DNA of 64,000 nucleotides from positions 1,798,001 through 1,862,000 of the forward strand of contig BCIA01000003.1 of NCBI GenBank assembly GCA_001599815.1, given 5' to 3'. A program made the position numbers and the translations under genes. This stretch comes from Furcasterigmium furcatum (Eukaryota > Ascomycota > Sordariomycetes > Glomerellales > Plectosphaerellaceae). This document shows, piece after piece, positions 31,563-44,243 of this stretch (positions are counted from its first letter, which is position 1; each line of letters starts with the position of its first letter). The notes beneath the pieces were generated by a model, which worked only from the letters and a program-made list of their open reading frames with translations, searched no databases and was not told where the DNA came from.

Positions 31563-32904
31563 GATGGGTCGGCTCGTGGTCTCAGATTGAAGAGAGTACT
31601 TGAATCTTGGCAAACAAAGTGAAGGGGAGACTGATCTCCTGCTACAGTCAAGCTCAGAGCAAGGCGGCAGACTCGAGTCTTGATCTCTAGATACCGGGAG
31701 GACGAGAAAGCAGTAGAGGGCCGGGACGGATCGTCAGAGGTCAAAGGGCAAGTTGATGGTAATATGAAAGAGAAATATTGAACGTTCAGGCGGACGATCC
31801 CAAGTTGGAGGATGGATGTAAGTGGTCCCTACAGCTTGATCAGAAATAACATGGTTTGGTATTCAGCCCATGGAGGCTTTCACAATAAGTGCAGTGGGTT
31901 GAATAAGCTGGTGAAACGTCAATAAGTCGAGCAATGGGGGAGTCAGGAGGGGTAGAGGCAGGAAACGTGATGGAGGGTGCCATCTCGACATGATGCATCG
32001 CATTCCAGCGGCAAGAAGCAGGAACCAGCAGCGGCATCTCGCCCCTCGCAGTAGTAAAAGCCCAAGAATAGCGCATGCCTCGGCTCCGAACGGAAGGCCA
32101 AGTGCTGCTCGCGGCATGTTGCACACCGGTGGTTGAGGTGCTGAAGCTATTCAGGAGGCTTATTGAGGCTCTATTCGGGAATAGCCTCAATAGGGGGCCG
32201 GCCACGCGGAGCTGCGCCGGCCCAGCCCGCCTGGCCCCCGCCCGTCACAGCTTGAACTCAAATATGTCCGGGACTTGATTCACGGAGATCTGGTGCCGTG
32301 GCCATCATGGGGTCTTTGCGTCTCCCGCGTCGCTTGCGGATCGAGCCTCATGGGCCGCCGTATCAAGCGGCCGGCAGCAGTCAGACTCGCGTGCGTTCCC
32401 TGCGGCTGGCTTTGCCAAAACGGCCAGAGCTTTAATTAATGAAGACTCCAGGTGATAAGTGGAATATGATGACCTGGAAAAGAGTCATTGCATCGGCAGG
32501 TGAGGCCTGTCGGGGCGCATTCTTATTCAGAACCGGATTAGGAAAGCCACTCGATGTTGGTGAAGTTGAGCGCTGAGAGGTTATCACCGCTCCAGTGCCG
32601 GAGCGGGTGGCTTAACAGGCCGCGGCGGGTGGCTCAGCACCAGCTCCAGTGGCTGATGACCGGCTGGCTCCCCCGCACTGACCACCTCACCTCTCCCCGT
32701 TCCCATCAAATGGCGCACGAGCCACCACCCGGCCTTACCGAGGAGGAGCCCCTGACCGCGTCCGAGACGCGACAGATGGCTTCAAACGAAGCACAGCATC
32801 CCACATCCGCCAACACCCAAAAGAAGACCCTGAACTTCAATCCTGTCATTCTCCCGCCATTCTTACCCAATTCACCGACCCGACACCTCACCACTACTAT
32901 CATA
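31563..32904. other. Divergent promoter region, pheromone receptor and mtSSB
   Basis: 1.3 kb between two divergent start codons. It contains an unusual near-perfect 14-bp-stem palindrome at 32161-32192 (own entry) and CCCCTGA at 32749-32755. The mtSSB frame is open upstream to 32554, but the residues before 32905 do not look like part of that protein. No other gene is seen. Confidence 0.5.
32161..32192. repeat. Long interrupted palindrome (hairpin-forming)
   Basis: Arms TATTGAGGCT (32161-32170) and AGCCTCAATA (32183-32192) are perfect complements. Inside, ATTC (32173-32176) pairs with GAAT (32179-32182) around a GG centre, and only CT at 32171-32172 bulges. This gives a 14-bp stem. It lies in the shared promoter of the receptor and mtSSB genes and could be a dimer-binding site or a cruciform; no flanking duplication shows it to be a mobile element. 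Confidence 0.6.
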
Positions 32905-33452
32905 ATGTCTGCCTTCCTCCGCCGTGCCGTCGCCGTCCCGCGCATCGCTGCGCGCAACTTCAGCTCTACCCCCTCCCGTGAGCTCGCCCGCATCACCATC
33001 GTGGGCAACCTCGGCGACACCCCCGAGCTGCAGGCCACCAGCACCGGCCGCGAGGTCCTCAAATACGTCGTCGCCAGCAACACCGGTCCCCGCGACAACC
33101 GCACCACCAGCTGGTTCCGTATTACCAGCTTCGAGCCCGCCGGCCCCCGCCGCGACTTCCTCCAGAGCCTGCCCAAGGGGTGCGTTTCCTTCTGTTCTGC
33201 TTGAGATGTCGTCTCGTCGCAACCAGTTGCGCTAATGCATGTTAAAGCTCTCTCGTATACATCGAGGGCGAGGCCACCATGAGCACCTACCAGGATGCCG
33301 AGGGCAAGTCCAGGAGCTCCCTGAATGTCGTCCAGCGTAAGCCCTCGCTCTGTCCCACCATACCAACAATCACATCACTGATGCATCTATCTTCTCTAGG
33401 CAACATTGAGGTCCTCAAGCGCCCCCAGACCGGCACCTCCCCCAGCGAGTAG
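32905..33452 (+). CDS. Mitochondrial single-stranded DNA-binding protein
   Basis: Rim1/mtSSB-type OB-fold protein that coats single-stranded mitochondrial DNA during replication. Model join(32905..33179,33248..33336,33400..33452), 138 residues; both introns are short (68 and 63 nt) with GTGCGT and GTAAGC donors and a clear CTAAT branch site in the first. Residues 1-22 (AFLRRAVAVPRIAARNFSS) form a typical arginine-rich mitochondrial presequence. The SSB core has ITIVGNLGDTPEL, VASNTG, TTSWFRITSF, SLVYIEGEA and VVQRNIEVLKRP. The start at 32905 is chosen because the targeting sequence begins there; an upstream in-frame extension to 32554 is open but non-conserved in appearance. It is divergent from the pheromone receptor gene. 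Confidence 0.93.
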
Positions 33453-33814
33453 ACCCGTTGATGGATTCACAATGCGCGCCCTGCGAGCCATCCCTTGGCT
33501 GCGACTGCGCCGCTAGGGGAAACCCTGTCGGAAATCTCTCCGCTCTGTACCTGTACAAGTACCACACCGAGATATTTATTCCTTATGTCATTTGGGTTTA
33601 GCCTGGCACCGGGGAGCTGGGTCACATGGAGTATATGGCTCGTCTGTATGAGACTACTACCCAGGACTAGGCGAGACTTTTGATACCACATACATTATGC
33701 CCCCTACTTCTTGGGTTTCGGAGTCCCTCACGGGACCGATCCCCTTCAGGATTAGCCTGTGCCCGTAAGAAACTTGATCTATTACGCGGGAACTACTGCG
33801 AGGCGCGACGCGCC
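33453..33814. other. Convergent 3' region, mtSSB and glutathione synthetase
   Basis: Short gap between two stop codons, with an AT-rich zone near 33570-33600 that should carry the mtSSB poly(A) site. Nothing else is seen. Confidence 0.5.
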
Positions 33815-35542
33815 CTACACGAGACTGCAGCTGTCCATGCACCCAAAGCCCGCCGCCACGCCGCCCTCGTTGCTCGTGTCCCCCTTCGTGCGGAGCAGGT
33901 AGCCCGCCTCCTCGTTGCGCAGGACCTCTCCCGTCGAGTGGTCCCACATGCACGTGCCGTAGATGCCCAGCTCGCAGATGACGCCGCCCTCCTCGAGGTT
34001 TCCGTTGCGGAGAATGACGTTCTCCTGCCTCGGCGGGGTGATGAGCTCCATGAGGATGTACGCGCCCCAGTGCGACTCGGGCGTGTTCTTGAGGAACTCG
34101 GGGATGTCGCTGCGGTAGTGGTTGTTCCCGCCGCCCTCGCGCTGCGGCTTCAGCACGTACTTCTTGCACAGCTCGGGGTCCTGCGCGTACTTGCGCGCCT
34201 GGAGCCCTGCCTCGGACGTGTCCATGGGGAAGATGTTGGTGAAGGTGCGCCAGACCTCGGCGGTGGAGGGTGCGTCCTCGGGGAGGAAGCGGCCCAGGAC
34301 CGACGGCTTGTTGCCGGACTTGGGCGTACTGAGGAGCTGCTGGACCTTCTTGGTGCCGGCCACCTGTGTCAGGATGGTCGGGCACTTGATGGCCGCGGAC
34401 CGCTCGAGGTGGTGCCGCGCCTCCCAGGCCTTCTTGTCGGGGTAGTCGCCGGGGCCGTAGCCAGCTCGCAGGTATGCCACGGAGACTTCGAAGACCTTGG
34501 ACTTGTTACGGGGCAGGTGGTAGAGGAGCTGCCTCTTGGGCGTGTCGGCGATGGATGTGTGGTCTTGCAGCTCAGAGAAGGGGAGACGGAAGACGCGAAT
34601 CGGGGATGCGCTGTCGGACAGGGCATACTCGAGGTGTCGCTGGTCGAAGATGTTCCTCTCCCCGCCCTGGGTCACGAAGACGACGCACGTCTCGTGGCCG
34701 AGCGCAGACTTTCCGTAAGCCTCGTGAGCAGCGCGCATGCCAGCAGCTAGGCCGGCGATGCTATCATTTTCCGGTAGGCTGAGTGCCCCCTTGGGAATGG
34801 CCTGGTCTAGGAGCGGGTATTCAGATGAGGCAAGAAACCTGCGCGTGTGAGTGGCTGAACCTGAGGGCTGAGAGCGCCAAGACGTACTTATGGAGGAGGC
34901 TGGTCTGCGTCGAGAGGCCGCCGAAAGAGGAGGCAATCGTGTTAAATTCGACCTGCTGCACACCCCGGAAGTTCTTATCCTGGTGGACGAGGTAGTCTGA
35001 TCGGAAAAGTCCAAGGGAGAGGTTCTACAGGGGTCAAGGTCAGATGTGAGATGGTCTTCAGGGAGCGGTCAGCGTTCACCTGCGTATAGCCCTCCTCCTT
35101 GACTCGCAGATGAATGTCCCACAGATTGGTCGTGAATTCGTCGCCATCTCGAACCCTACTATAGTTAGTCTCTTTGCTCACAGCTTCTTAGGACGTATTA
35201 GAGAGCAGAGCCTGTAGACTCCCCGAACACTCACTCCTTAATGACGTCTGCTAGGAAGGCCTCGTCGCGGCTAACAGCAGCATACAACGAGTTGTATGTA
35301 GTCTGGATGGACTTGGCGTTTTCGAAGCACTCCCGAGGAAAGGGGCTTGGGAAGAGGGTGACTGGGACGTTGATGGCAAGCATGGCCTTGGGGTCTTGCT
35401 CGTCGGAGACGACAGCAGCCTGGGGCCGGACAGCCAAGCCATGAGCAATGGCATAGTTCTTGATGGTGTTCACGAGGTCTTCCCTCTCAGCATCGCTGAG
35501 CCGAGGAGGGTACTGCCGGGCCGGGAGATCTGCTGAAGCCAT
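33815..35542 (-). CDS. GSH2: Glutathione synthetase
   Basis: ATP-grasp enzyme that joins gamma-glutamylcysteine and glycine to make glutathione in the cytosol. Model complement(join(33815..34838,34888..35024,35080..35155,35235..35542)), 514 residues, close to the usual eukaryotic length; three introns of 49-79 nt all keep frame. Conserved parts include VNVPVTLFPSPFP-like substrate-side residues near 60, FRSDYLVHQ, KQVEFNTIASSFGGL-like core, VIFVTQGGERNIFDQRH-like strand, and the Gly-rich ATP loop YVLKPQREGGGNNHY. RTFTNIFPMD, LMELITPP and the C-terminal GGVAAGFGCMDSC (substrate A-loop region) are also present. The start at 35542 is preferred; the frame is open upstream to 35650 without conserved residues. 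Upstream is a 1.8 kb divergent region shared with the SNF2 gene. Confidence 0.95.
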
Positions 35543-37354
35543 GATGGACGAAGCTGAGGGGCTGCGGGGTCGGATGTAAGCCGACCACGGTGCGGAACTG
35601 AGCTCTCGTTTTCCCTTGGCCGATAAGAGAAAATGGCTTTGAGAGAACAACGGATGAATTCCAACGGGGCGTAAAGTCTTGTTAAGGACTTAACTCGACA
35701 CAGGGGATGGAACGGTCTACGGGGTGTCTGATGGTGTGCTTGGAATGGGCGTGGAGTGAGTGATTATTAATGGGTTAGTCTCGACTCTTCTCTGATGTGG
35801 ATTCAAGCCACGGCTTTGCGCAGAAGAACCCCAACCCAGACAAAAGCCACAGATGACGGGAGAGTAGGGATCTCTTATTGGAATATCAGGGCCCAATGCA
35901 TCTGTGGTCACAGCAGCAGGTATCTAGGGAAGATTGACGCTGACTCGGCCGAAACATTGTTGCATTCGGGGATCTCGGGTCAGGGTACGCCCCGATATCC
36001 CGGGGCACCTGGATGCTTGAGCTTAGAGACCCAGAATTCTTCCAGGTTGCTGACCCGGGCCACAGACAAAAAGGGGGTCCTATGTGCGGCACAGAAAGCT
36101 TGCAAACCGGGGTCATTCTTCACTCTGCCACAACAGACAGTTCCCAGTTCCCAATTCACTTCGAGCCATGCCCGCCAAGTCGCCAAAGTGGAAAAAGCAC
36201 GTGACTTCTCGTGGTTTTCGTGAATAGCCCCACTTCTCGATGCTAAAAGCGGCCAAGCAAATCGCCCTAACTCTCGGTAGCAGCCGCGTTCAAGATGTAC
36301 CCCCACTATTTCGAGTGAACGCTCACTCCTTTCACCCACCTCAACTCCAACAATCCTTCGCGCGCACTCATCGCAGGCCCTTGATTTGCGCGCGATTCCC
36401 ACTATTCCTCCGTTTCTTACGAACGCGCGCTTATTTCATTGCGTTCCCCTGTCTTCACCTAGAATTTGCACTGTTCGAAGTGCTACTACGGTTCCTTTGT
36501 TTGCACTCTCCGATTCTTGAGACACCGGGCTCCGCTTGATATCGACAACTTCGACTGTTACCCCGGCTACCCCGACTACCCCGGCTGCCCCGACTGCCCG
36601 ACGTCTTCTGGTGGAATTATCGACAAAGAATTGCCTCAGCTGTAGTTACTGCCACTCAGAGAATCACCCCCGGCTGCGGTTACCGCGACGACCACTTGAC
36701 CTGCTGTGTCCTTCTTGCGGGTCGCCTCTCGCCGTTACCTCATCATACCGACCCGCCTTCACGACTCCCCAATGGAATACCGGCCCGCGGGTGCTCCTCC
36801 CTAATCCCCTTAACCCAAGGTATGTTATCAGCTCTATTAGTCTTTGATGGAACCGCCCGTGTGGGCGTTGCCGACAGACTGTCCCTGTTCATGTCTATGG
36901 ACCTTCCTGTACTTCTGCCCCTGCAACCCTTGTCACCCCGCATCGGGAAAGACTTGTCGGATCCTCTCATATGCTCGGCGGTCCCTTGCCTCTATTTCCG
37001 TCCATCTACCTACCTATTCACTCGTAGACCCTCGAGACGTCCGTTCACTCAGCACCTGCCCCATCTGCCATACCCTCCTCGTCATATCACAGGTCACATC
37101 ACAGGTCACATCACAGATCTCGAACACAGCTTCTCCTACTTTCAAGGCCAGGTGCCCCTGAAGCCATGGAGTCTACCTCGAAGCAGGACCTTTCATCGGC
37201 CTGATTCTTTCTACCGAAATTCAAGTCCCTCCGTCTACCCTTCCAGCCCATCCCGTCTACACCTACACCTCCATGCCACAGCTCATCAAACTGACTCGCC
37301 ATCCAGACATCACCCTACCTCTACACGTTCAAATGAGGTTGCGAAAGACTCGCC
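35543..37354. other. Divergent promoter region, GSH2 and SNF2 ATPase; long pyrimidine-rich leader
   Basis: From about 36240 the plus strand becomes C/T-rich and is probably transcribed as the SNF2 gene's 5' leader, with several short upstream ATGs (for example 36241 and 36536). It carries runs of CCCCGACT/CCCCGGCT-type units near 36560-36600, a 12-bp tandem repeat at 37081-37116, and CCCCTGA at 37155-37161. No protein-coding gene is recognised. Confidence 0.5.
37081..37116. repeat. Three tandem 12-bp units GTCACATCACAG
   Basis: Units at 37081-37092 (one mismatch), 37093-37104 and 37105-37116, in the leader of the SNF2 gene. No function can be assigned. Confidence 0.85.
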
Positions 37355-40300
37355 ATGAGTAACTCATCCTCCCACGACCCCTTCAACTGGGGGGTCGAGC
37401 GTCTCTCACAAGAGCTCTGCGGCGAGGGCCAAGGCTGGGCGCCTGCCAGCTCTCTCAAACGGCCCGATCCGGCCGCTCTTCACGCCGCCCTCAAAGAGCA
37501 TGAGATTGATGGAGAGACTCTTCTCACCTGGGATGATGTCTTCTCGTCCCATAACGAGCTCTTTCATGACCTGGGCCTCGTCAAAGCCGCTCACCGCATG
37601 ACCGTCGCCAAAGCCATCGCCTGGCTCAAGAACCACAGTCCTGCCTATCGACAGGCCAAGGCCAAGATCCTCGCTGAGCATGATTCTCAAATGACAGACG
37701 GCGGGCTGGATCTCGATATGCCAGATGCCCCTGTGGCTCGTAATGAGCCTGCCACGCGCTCAGCAGAAGACGAGGCAATGGCTCCCGGCGCAGGAACTAC
37801 CTTTTCGACAGTGAGTGACTTGGAGGAGCAAGAGATCCTTGACTCGATACCTCATTTCAACTTCAGGGAGAGGAAATCTCCTCCGCCGGAAGGGCCTCCT
37901 CGGAAGAAGAGGAGGCTTGTTCCTCAGTTGATATCCAGCGAGGTTCAGTATGTTGGGCTCGCACCTCTGCCCACTGCCGCTGACAGCATCGGATCAATGC
38001 GCGCCCGCAGGCCCGAGGAACTTCTCACAAAATCCCGCCAGTCCTATCTCGGAAAAGGCAAGCTGGTCATTGCCCACTACGTGCCTCGCAACAGCCTGAG
38101 AGAACGCCCTGACGTGGCCCCGGGCGATGACTCCAACGAATTCTTTTGGACTTCGGCTTCCCGAAGCTTCCCGCCTGGCAGACGACTGCAGATGAAGCGG
38201 GGCATGACCCGTCTCTTCCAGGCCAACCAGTCGTATGCTGCCCAAATCAAGAACAACGTTGCGTTCATGGATGAGCGTACTAGCTCGCCCTTTTCATCAG
38301 AGGACGGGGTTCTGCCCCTCTTCGGAGACTCAGATGACGAGTATGATGCGGAAACTCTTCGTGAAATGGAAGAGGAAGCCTCGACTTATCGGCACATCCC
38401 TGGCCTGCTCTCGAAGGACCAGGTCAAGGCCATCATTGACAGCGTTATTCAAGAGTTCGCCGAGCGCTGGAACGATAGAAAGCTTGAGCGGTGCCAACGG
38501 AAAGCCCACCCTCTCTGGAGATCGGCCAGCCTCAAGGGTCGGAACCAGGAAATTCTTCGTGCTACGAGGCGACTCTCCGAGCTCGAGCACAGAATCAACA
38601 AGTTGGTGGCCGAGCTTCTTATCCAAGACTGGACCAAAGAATCATCTCTTCGCCGTCAATCCCGCTGCTTAGAGGGAAGCATCGAGGACCGCCAATACTT
38701 CCTTTGGCTTTCACAGTTGTTGAAGGGCCGAGAGCCGCCCAGGGCGCCGACTGCGCCGCGTCGGCCACGAGGGAAAAATCCAAAGATTGTCGATCTTTCG
38801 GATGACGACGCTGACTTCATCACAAGTGACTCCGACGTCAGTGACGTGGGCTACTCAGAGCAGCCACGACAGGCAAGCTCTGTCAAATCGCCAACACCCC
38901 GCCAGGTGTCCCTGCCTCGTCCGGGAGAGCCTTTCGAGCTGCCGCAGCATCCGCCCAAGTCTCCTGCGAGCATACACTCTCAGCCACGTGACATCATCGA
39001 TCTCGTCACTCCTGAGAGCTCTCGCCATACAGACCCTTCGGAGGAGACCGAGGACTTCAATCTGACCCCGGAGCAACTCGCCCTGCCGTTCAACCGATCG
39101 CGAGAGATTGGCGACATTAACGTCAAAGCTTGGAAGCAGTACAAGGACACGAAGAGAATGACCATCTCCTTCCTCTGGAAAAAGAAACCCGAGTGGAGAG
39201 ATAAAATTTTCAAGCTCGTCCAGAGTCAGGAGCCCAAGGATCTCTGGAATGATTTGATCCTTCCAACTTACAGTCCCTCCAACCAGATGGCGCCGAGCAA
39301 GGCATCGGATGGAAAGCTGTCGGCGAAGGCTCCAGGGCCATCCAAGTTGCAGTTCACTTTGGCTCGGCTCTTCTGGCAGTTTGCCTACTGTGACATCTCA
39401 AAGGCCATCTTCTTCAAGGCCCTTGGCAACAAGTTGAAGACACAAATTCCAAAGAAGCGGGACGCCTTTGGCGAATTCCTGAACTTCATGAGGCATGATG
39501 TGATCCCCAACTTTCCCGGTCCTGTGGGAGACGCTGCCAGGCAAGCGCTGCTCATGAACGACAAGTCGAAATCTCACCTCAACCAAGCTGGAGAGGCCGA
39601 TTCTGGAGCAGACGACGAGACTGACGTCGACTCTGACCAGGAAATGGATGCTCAAATCGACGCCGAGATGGCTGCCTCAACACCCAGCAAGCGAGGGAGG
39701 AAGTCGAAAGCCATCGTCCGCGATAAGGATGCGGAGCGGATGCAGAAAGCTGAGAAGCGGCGAACCGACGCGGGGCACGTTCGAGGGGCCAATTTCCACA
39801 GCAGAATGGCGGTATCCAAGACCATTACAATGGACCAAGCGCGTCTGATCATTAACATCAGCAAGGAGGGCGATGACGATGCGGGTTTCATCGCAGTCAG
39901 CAGCGCCACAGAGTTCAAGGACGGTGAAAAGACGCTGTCAATTGCTGACAGAATCAAGGACCATCAGATCGATGGTGTCCGCTTCATGTGGGATCACATG
40001 ATGGCTAACCAAGGATGCCTGCTGGCTCATACCATGGGACTGGGGAAGACGATGCAAATCATCACTCTGCTGGTCGCGATTCGCGAGGCCGCCAACTCGA
40101 CAGAGTCCTCCGTTGTCGACCAGATCCCCCAAGAACTCAGAGGAACGACCACCAAGTTTCTGGTTCTGTGTCCGTCTGGACTCTGTGATAACTGGAAGGA
40201 AGAGTTCTTTAAGTGGGCACCTTCCGATGTTTTTGGGGAGAGCAACATTCGTATGATTGATTCTACTTACTCCAAAGTCCATCGGGAGTTTGAAGTCGAA

Positions 40301-43172
40301 CAATGGGCGGACAAGGGTGGTGTTCTCATCATCGGGTACCCGATGTTCCGAGTGCTCTACAACTATTCGGACAAACTTGCCCAACTCCTCACCGAAACGG
40401 CGGATATTGTGGTTGCGGACGAGGCGCACTACATGAAGAACCGCGAATCAAAGATCGCCGAAGCGGGTGCCAACATCAAGACTCTCCGTCGCCTTGCGCT
40501 CACTGGCACCCCACTTGCCAACAACGTCGGTGAATTCTATTCAACCATCAACTGGCTAGCCCCCAATTATCTCGGCCCGCAAAAGGAGTTCGACCAGGTC
40601 TATGTTTTGCCTATCGAGTCTGGACTGTGGGGTGATAGCACGCCTGGCGAATACCGAAAGGCTAAGAAGATGCTGGCGGCTCTGGAACGGACTGTGGCGC
40701 CGAAGACTCACAGGCTGACGGCCAAGTGTCTCAAGGAGCAGCTGCCCGGCAAGATCGAATTCGTTGTCACAGTTCCTATGCTGCCGCTCCAGGCCCAACT
40801 TTATGAGCTGTACATCAGCTCTGTCCGTCAGGCGAGCCAGACGTTCAGGAATATTCAAGCGACAAGCTTTGCAGTTACGAGCAACCTGATCCTGATTTCC
40901 AATCATCCGAGATGCTTCTACCAAAAGCTGCTGAGAGAAAGGGAAAGGCGCAACGCTCAATCCGCTGCCGGTGTTGAGACTCCCACCGGCTCCGAAAGCC
41001 CTGACGAAGACAGCCCCGATCACACCATCACCAACGAGCTTCTGACCTCGGCGCTGACTCTCCTGAATCGTCAGAGAGACGCTGGTAGCACTGAGCATTC
41101 TTGGAAGGTGCAGCATCTGGTCAAAATCCTGGATGAGTGCCGCCTCACTCGGGAGAAGGTGCTGGTTTTCAGCCAATCGCTCATAACCCTGGACTATCTG
41201 GATAATGTCCTCAGACAACAGGGTCGATCGTTGCAAAAGCTGATAGGATTGACCAAGCCCACGCATCGCCAGAACATGGTCAAACGGTTCAACGAAGAAC
41301 CGACCGAAGAGGTTTTCCTCATATCCACCACCGCCGGCGGCGTCGGCCTCAACATCACGGGGGCCAGTCGAGTTGTCATCTTTGACTTCAAATACAACCC
41401 GGTTCTTGAGCAACAGGCTATCGGGCGTGCCTATCGTATTGGCCAGACCAGAAGAGTTGTTGTGTACCGTTTTCTCGCTGGAGGCACGCATGAACAGAAG
41501 ATACACAACAAGGCTGTCTTCAAGCAGCAGCTCGCTTCGCGGGTGGTCGACAAGGAGAACCCCAAGAGAATGGCAAAGTCCAATTTCGGAGACTTGGTTC
41601 ACTCTTTGAAAGACGTTCCTCAGGATGACCTGACCCATTTCCTCGGCAAAGACAACATCATGGACAAGATGCTGGCAGCTCCAGGCTCTGTCCGCTCCCT
41701 TCTTTTGACGGATGCTTTTGAGGAGGAAGACCTCACCGACGCAGCCTTCAGTGCCGAGGAGCGCAAGGAGGTCGAGCGAATGTACGAGATGAATCGCATC
41801 CGGAACACTGATCCTGAGCGATACCGCCTACTTGAGAACCAGCGGATCATGGCGCAGGCCGCGCCACAGCATCAAATGCTGGCAGATGCAGCGGCCAGGC
41901 AGGCAGGCTCGCAGCAGGCTTCCCAGATGGCTGCGACACAGCAACGGTTGTTTGCCGAGGCAGCATCCAAGTTCCCTCCGCAACAGGCACCTCAGCAGGG
42001 CAAATCTCTCGCGACACTATATCCTCCCCAGAGCGCTCTACCCCCCACGCCACAATTGCCCGGCCGGCCAGCTTCTTCTCAGAGTTCAAACAACCCTGGA
42101 TCAAACCCAAGAACACCACCTATCGGATTTGGACTGCCTGATGCGAATAACCGCGTAAGACTCTCTCATCTCCTTCATGGACCCCCACCTGGGCCAGCTC
42201 ACGGTGCCACGGGATTTGGAAGTCCTGTTTTGCATGGACAGCCGTCGGCGACTCCCAATCTGAGCCATACCCCAATCCGGCCGCCGGCACCTCAGTCGAC
42301 GGTTCTTACAGGGTCCATGGCAAGGCAGCCAGCGATGCCCATGACAACACCTGGTTCAAATAGCAACATATCACATCGCCCAGTTGGACCTAGCGTTGCC
42401 CATGGCTCTGCTTCCGCGGCACCTCTGATCCCTCCCGGCCCCAGACGCTCTGATCCATCCCCAACTCCAGGCACCCATGGACCGATGTCCAGCCCAACCG
42501 GAAGCGGTTCGTATGAAGATCGGCTCCATTCGGCGATGCTGACATTCGAGGAGAGGGTGCTTGGTACCATTTCACGCGTCAGTCAAACCAGAGGCACGGT
42601 CCCGATGACCAACAAGCAACTGAGCGAGCATGCCAGTAAAGCAGCTCAGGGAATTCGAGCAAAGCAACGCCAACGCGATCGCGGTTTCCTTCCCGATAAG
42701 GCTCGATGGAACGAGCTCATCGATGTGGCAGCGTCTGCTCCTTTTTGCGGAGCCTTGATTGACGGCAAGCTGGACTTCGAGGCATTGGCCTGGGGCGACA
42801 TCCACAGCTACTGCCAGAGCAACGGCTATGGAACGGCCATTGCGGGAGCCTCGTCGCCTTCGCAGGGACGTGTGCAAAAGGATCCCAATGTATGAACCCG
42901 GACTCAGTCTCCCAATCCTTCGCCCGGCGAGAACCCGCACATCGCAGATCAGCCGAGGCATCTCCATCCATCACTTGGTTGCTAACCCATAGCTCACACA
43001 GCACCTGCGAAAGGCACTTTCACGATCGAATTCGAGCCAGCACGCCACCGACTCTCCTAAGAAGGGCTCACGTGCCCACGAGGACCTGATCGCGATGCGA
43101 CAAGTAGCCGACCGACGAAAGCATCGACCTCTCCCGGAGTGGGCTCACAAAGCGGTGGAGGAGGGCAGGTGA
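37355..43172 (+). CDS. Rad54/ATRX-like SNF2-family chromatin remodelling ATPase
   Basis: Nuclear DNA translocase. Model join(37355..42889,43002..43172), 1901 residues. An in-frame TGA at 42893 seems to end the gene, but GTATGA at 42890, a GCTAAC branch site and CACAG at 43001 define a 112-nt intron. Splicing joins a 56-residue tail with clear coding character. Residues 1-95 resemble a SAM-like helical domain (HDPFNWGVERLSQELCG, HNELFHDLGLVKAAHRM). ATPase motifs: I HTMGLGKTMQI (about 893), II VVADEAHYMKN (about 1018), III LTGTPLANN, IV VLVFSQSLITLDYL, V/VI TTAGGVGLNITGAS and QQAIGRAYRIGQTRR. Residues 1480-1730 are Gln/Pro-rich and disordered. Acidic and SUMO-interaction-like IVDLSDDDAD and IIDLVTP patches precede the motor, as in ATRX/Arip4 relatives. 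Its role in repair or silencing is inferred. Confidence 0.92.
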
Positions 43173-44243
43173 AGGCCATCACGGTGGGTTCTGGAGGGCA
43201 GTGGGATACATCGGTTTTCGTCACGGAGAGAGAGAGGAGGGTGGTTCTGGACGGAGAGGCAACACTGGAGTTGCAATGTTTGATTTTACGGCGACGGCGC
43301 AGAGGCGTTTAGAGGTCACACCCTTGATACCCCCATTGGTTGCTTGCCTTTTTCCCCCGATGGATCGGCCTGCGCGTTGGAGAGGCGGAAAGGGACGTCA
43401 CTGATGGCATGTTTGTGAGTAGCTGGACGGCGGTCGTCAGTCAGCCATGCAGCACGGGGTGGGTAGGCAGGATAGTTGTAGCGTGGGGCGGATTCTCGCG
43501 GAGAGGCTCGGCGCAACAATTACCCAAGATAGGTCTGCAGATAATCCTGACTGGGTCCTGGGCTCATTTCTCGTGTCATTCATGTGAGGTTGGCCCCAGG
43601 CCGAGGACTGATGCCGTCTAGCAGGATCGGAGATGGAAGATGCCGTAATCGGATTCGGAACGCGGCGGCGGGCCAATCAGAGCATGGGTAATTATGCTCG
43701 AAATGGCTCAGTCGGGCCATGTGAGTGGACAATGAGTAGAAGAATTTTCGGGTCGAGCAGACGCCGAGACACCGAGAGTGCAGCGCATCCAGTCACAGGG
43801 CGTGCTGTGTGCCCCGCCTTGTCCGACACGCCGAGCGCGCAAGCGTTGAAGGTCCTCGCACCCGCTGGTTGAGTAGCGGTCCACTGTCTAGGGGTTTGAC
43901 TCGGCCCCTCCGCACGGATGCTGGTGCCGCCGAGTGGTCTCGATTCCGGGGGCGGTGGCCCCCCGAAACACTTCGAACGGTGTCCACGACTTTTTCCTTC
44001 CTTACCATCTTCTACAACACGCCACATCCGCCAAACTACACTACGTCGCTGGACAATTGGGACGCCTCTGTGCTGCCCATTGACAGCTTTTCCTGTATTG
44101 AAGGAGACTGACTCTGCGAGTACCTACCCTTGCCGCGCCTCGCCTTGCATCTCCATCACCGCCGCCGCTGCCGCAGAACCCCGCCTTCGCCACCGTCTGA
44201 CCCGAGTCTGACTTGTATCTATTCCCAACCAACTCTGATCGCA
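43173..44243. other. SNF2-to-ALAS intergenic region
   Basis: Holds the SNF2 3' UTR and the ALAS promoter and leader. CCAAT at about 43675 (GGGCCAATCAG) is a good CCAAT box some 570 bp before the ALAS start. The last 250 bp are pyrimidine-rich, as expected for a transcribed leader. No gene is recognised. Confidence 0.5.

Noticed and set aside
32554..32904. 117-codon upstream extension of mtSSB
   Set aside because: The mitochondrial presequence clearly begins at 32905; the extension would bury it.
33680..34750. 356-codon plus-strand ORF
   Set aside because: Antisense shadow of glutathione synthetase exon 4.
40556..41638. 360-codon minus-strand ORF
   Set aside because: Antisense to the SNF2 motor domain; no motif.
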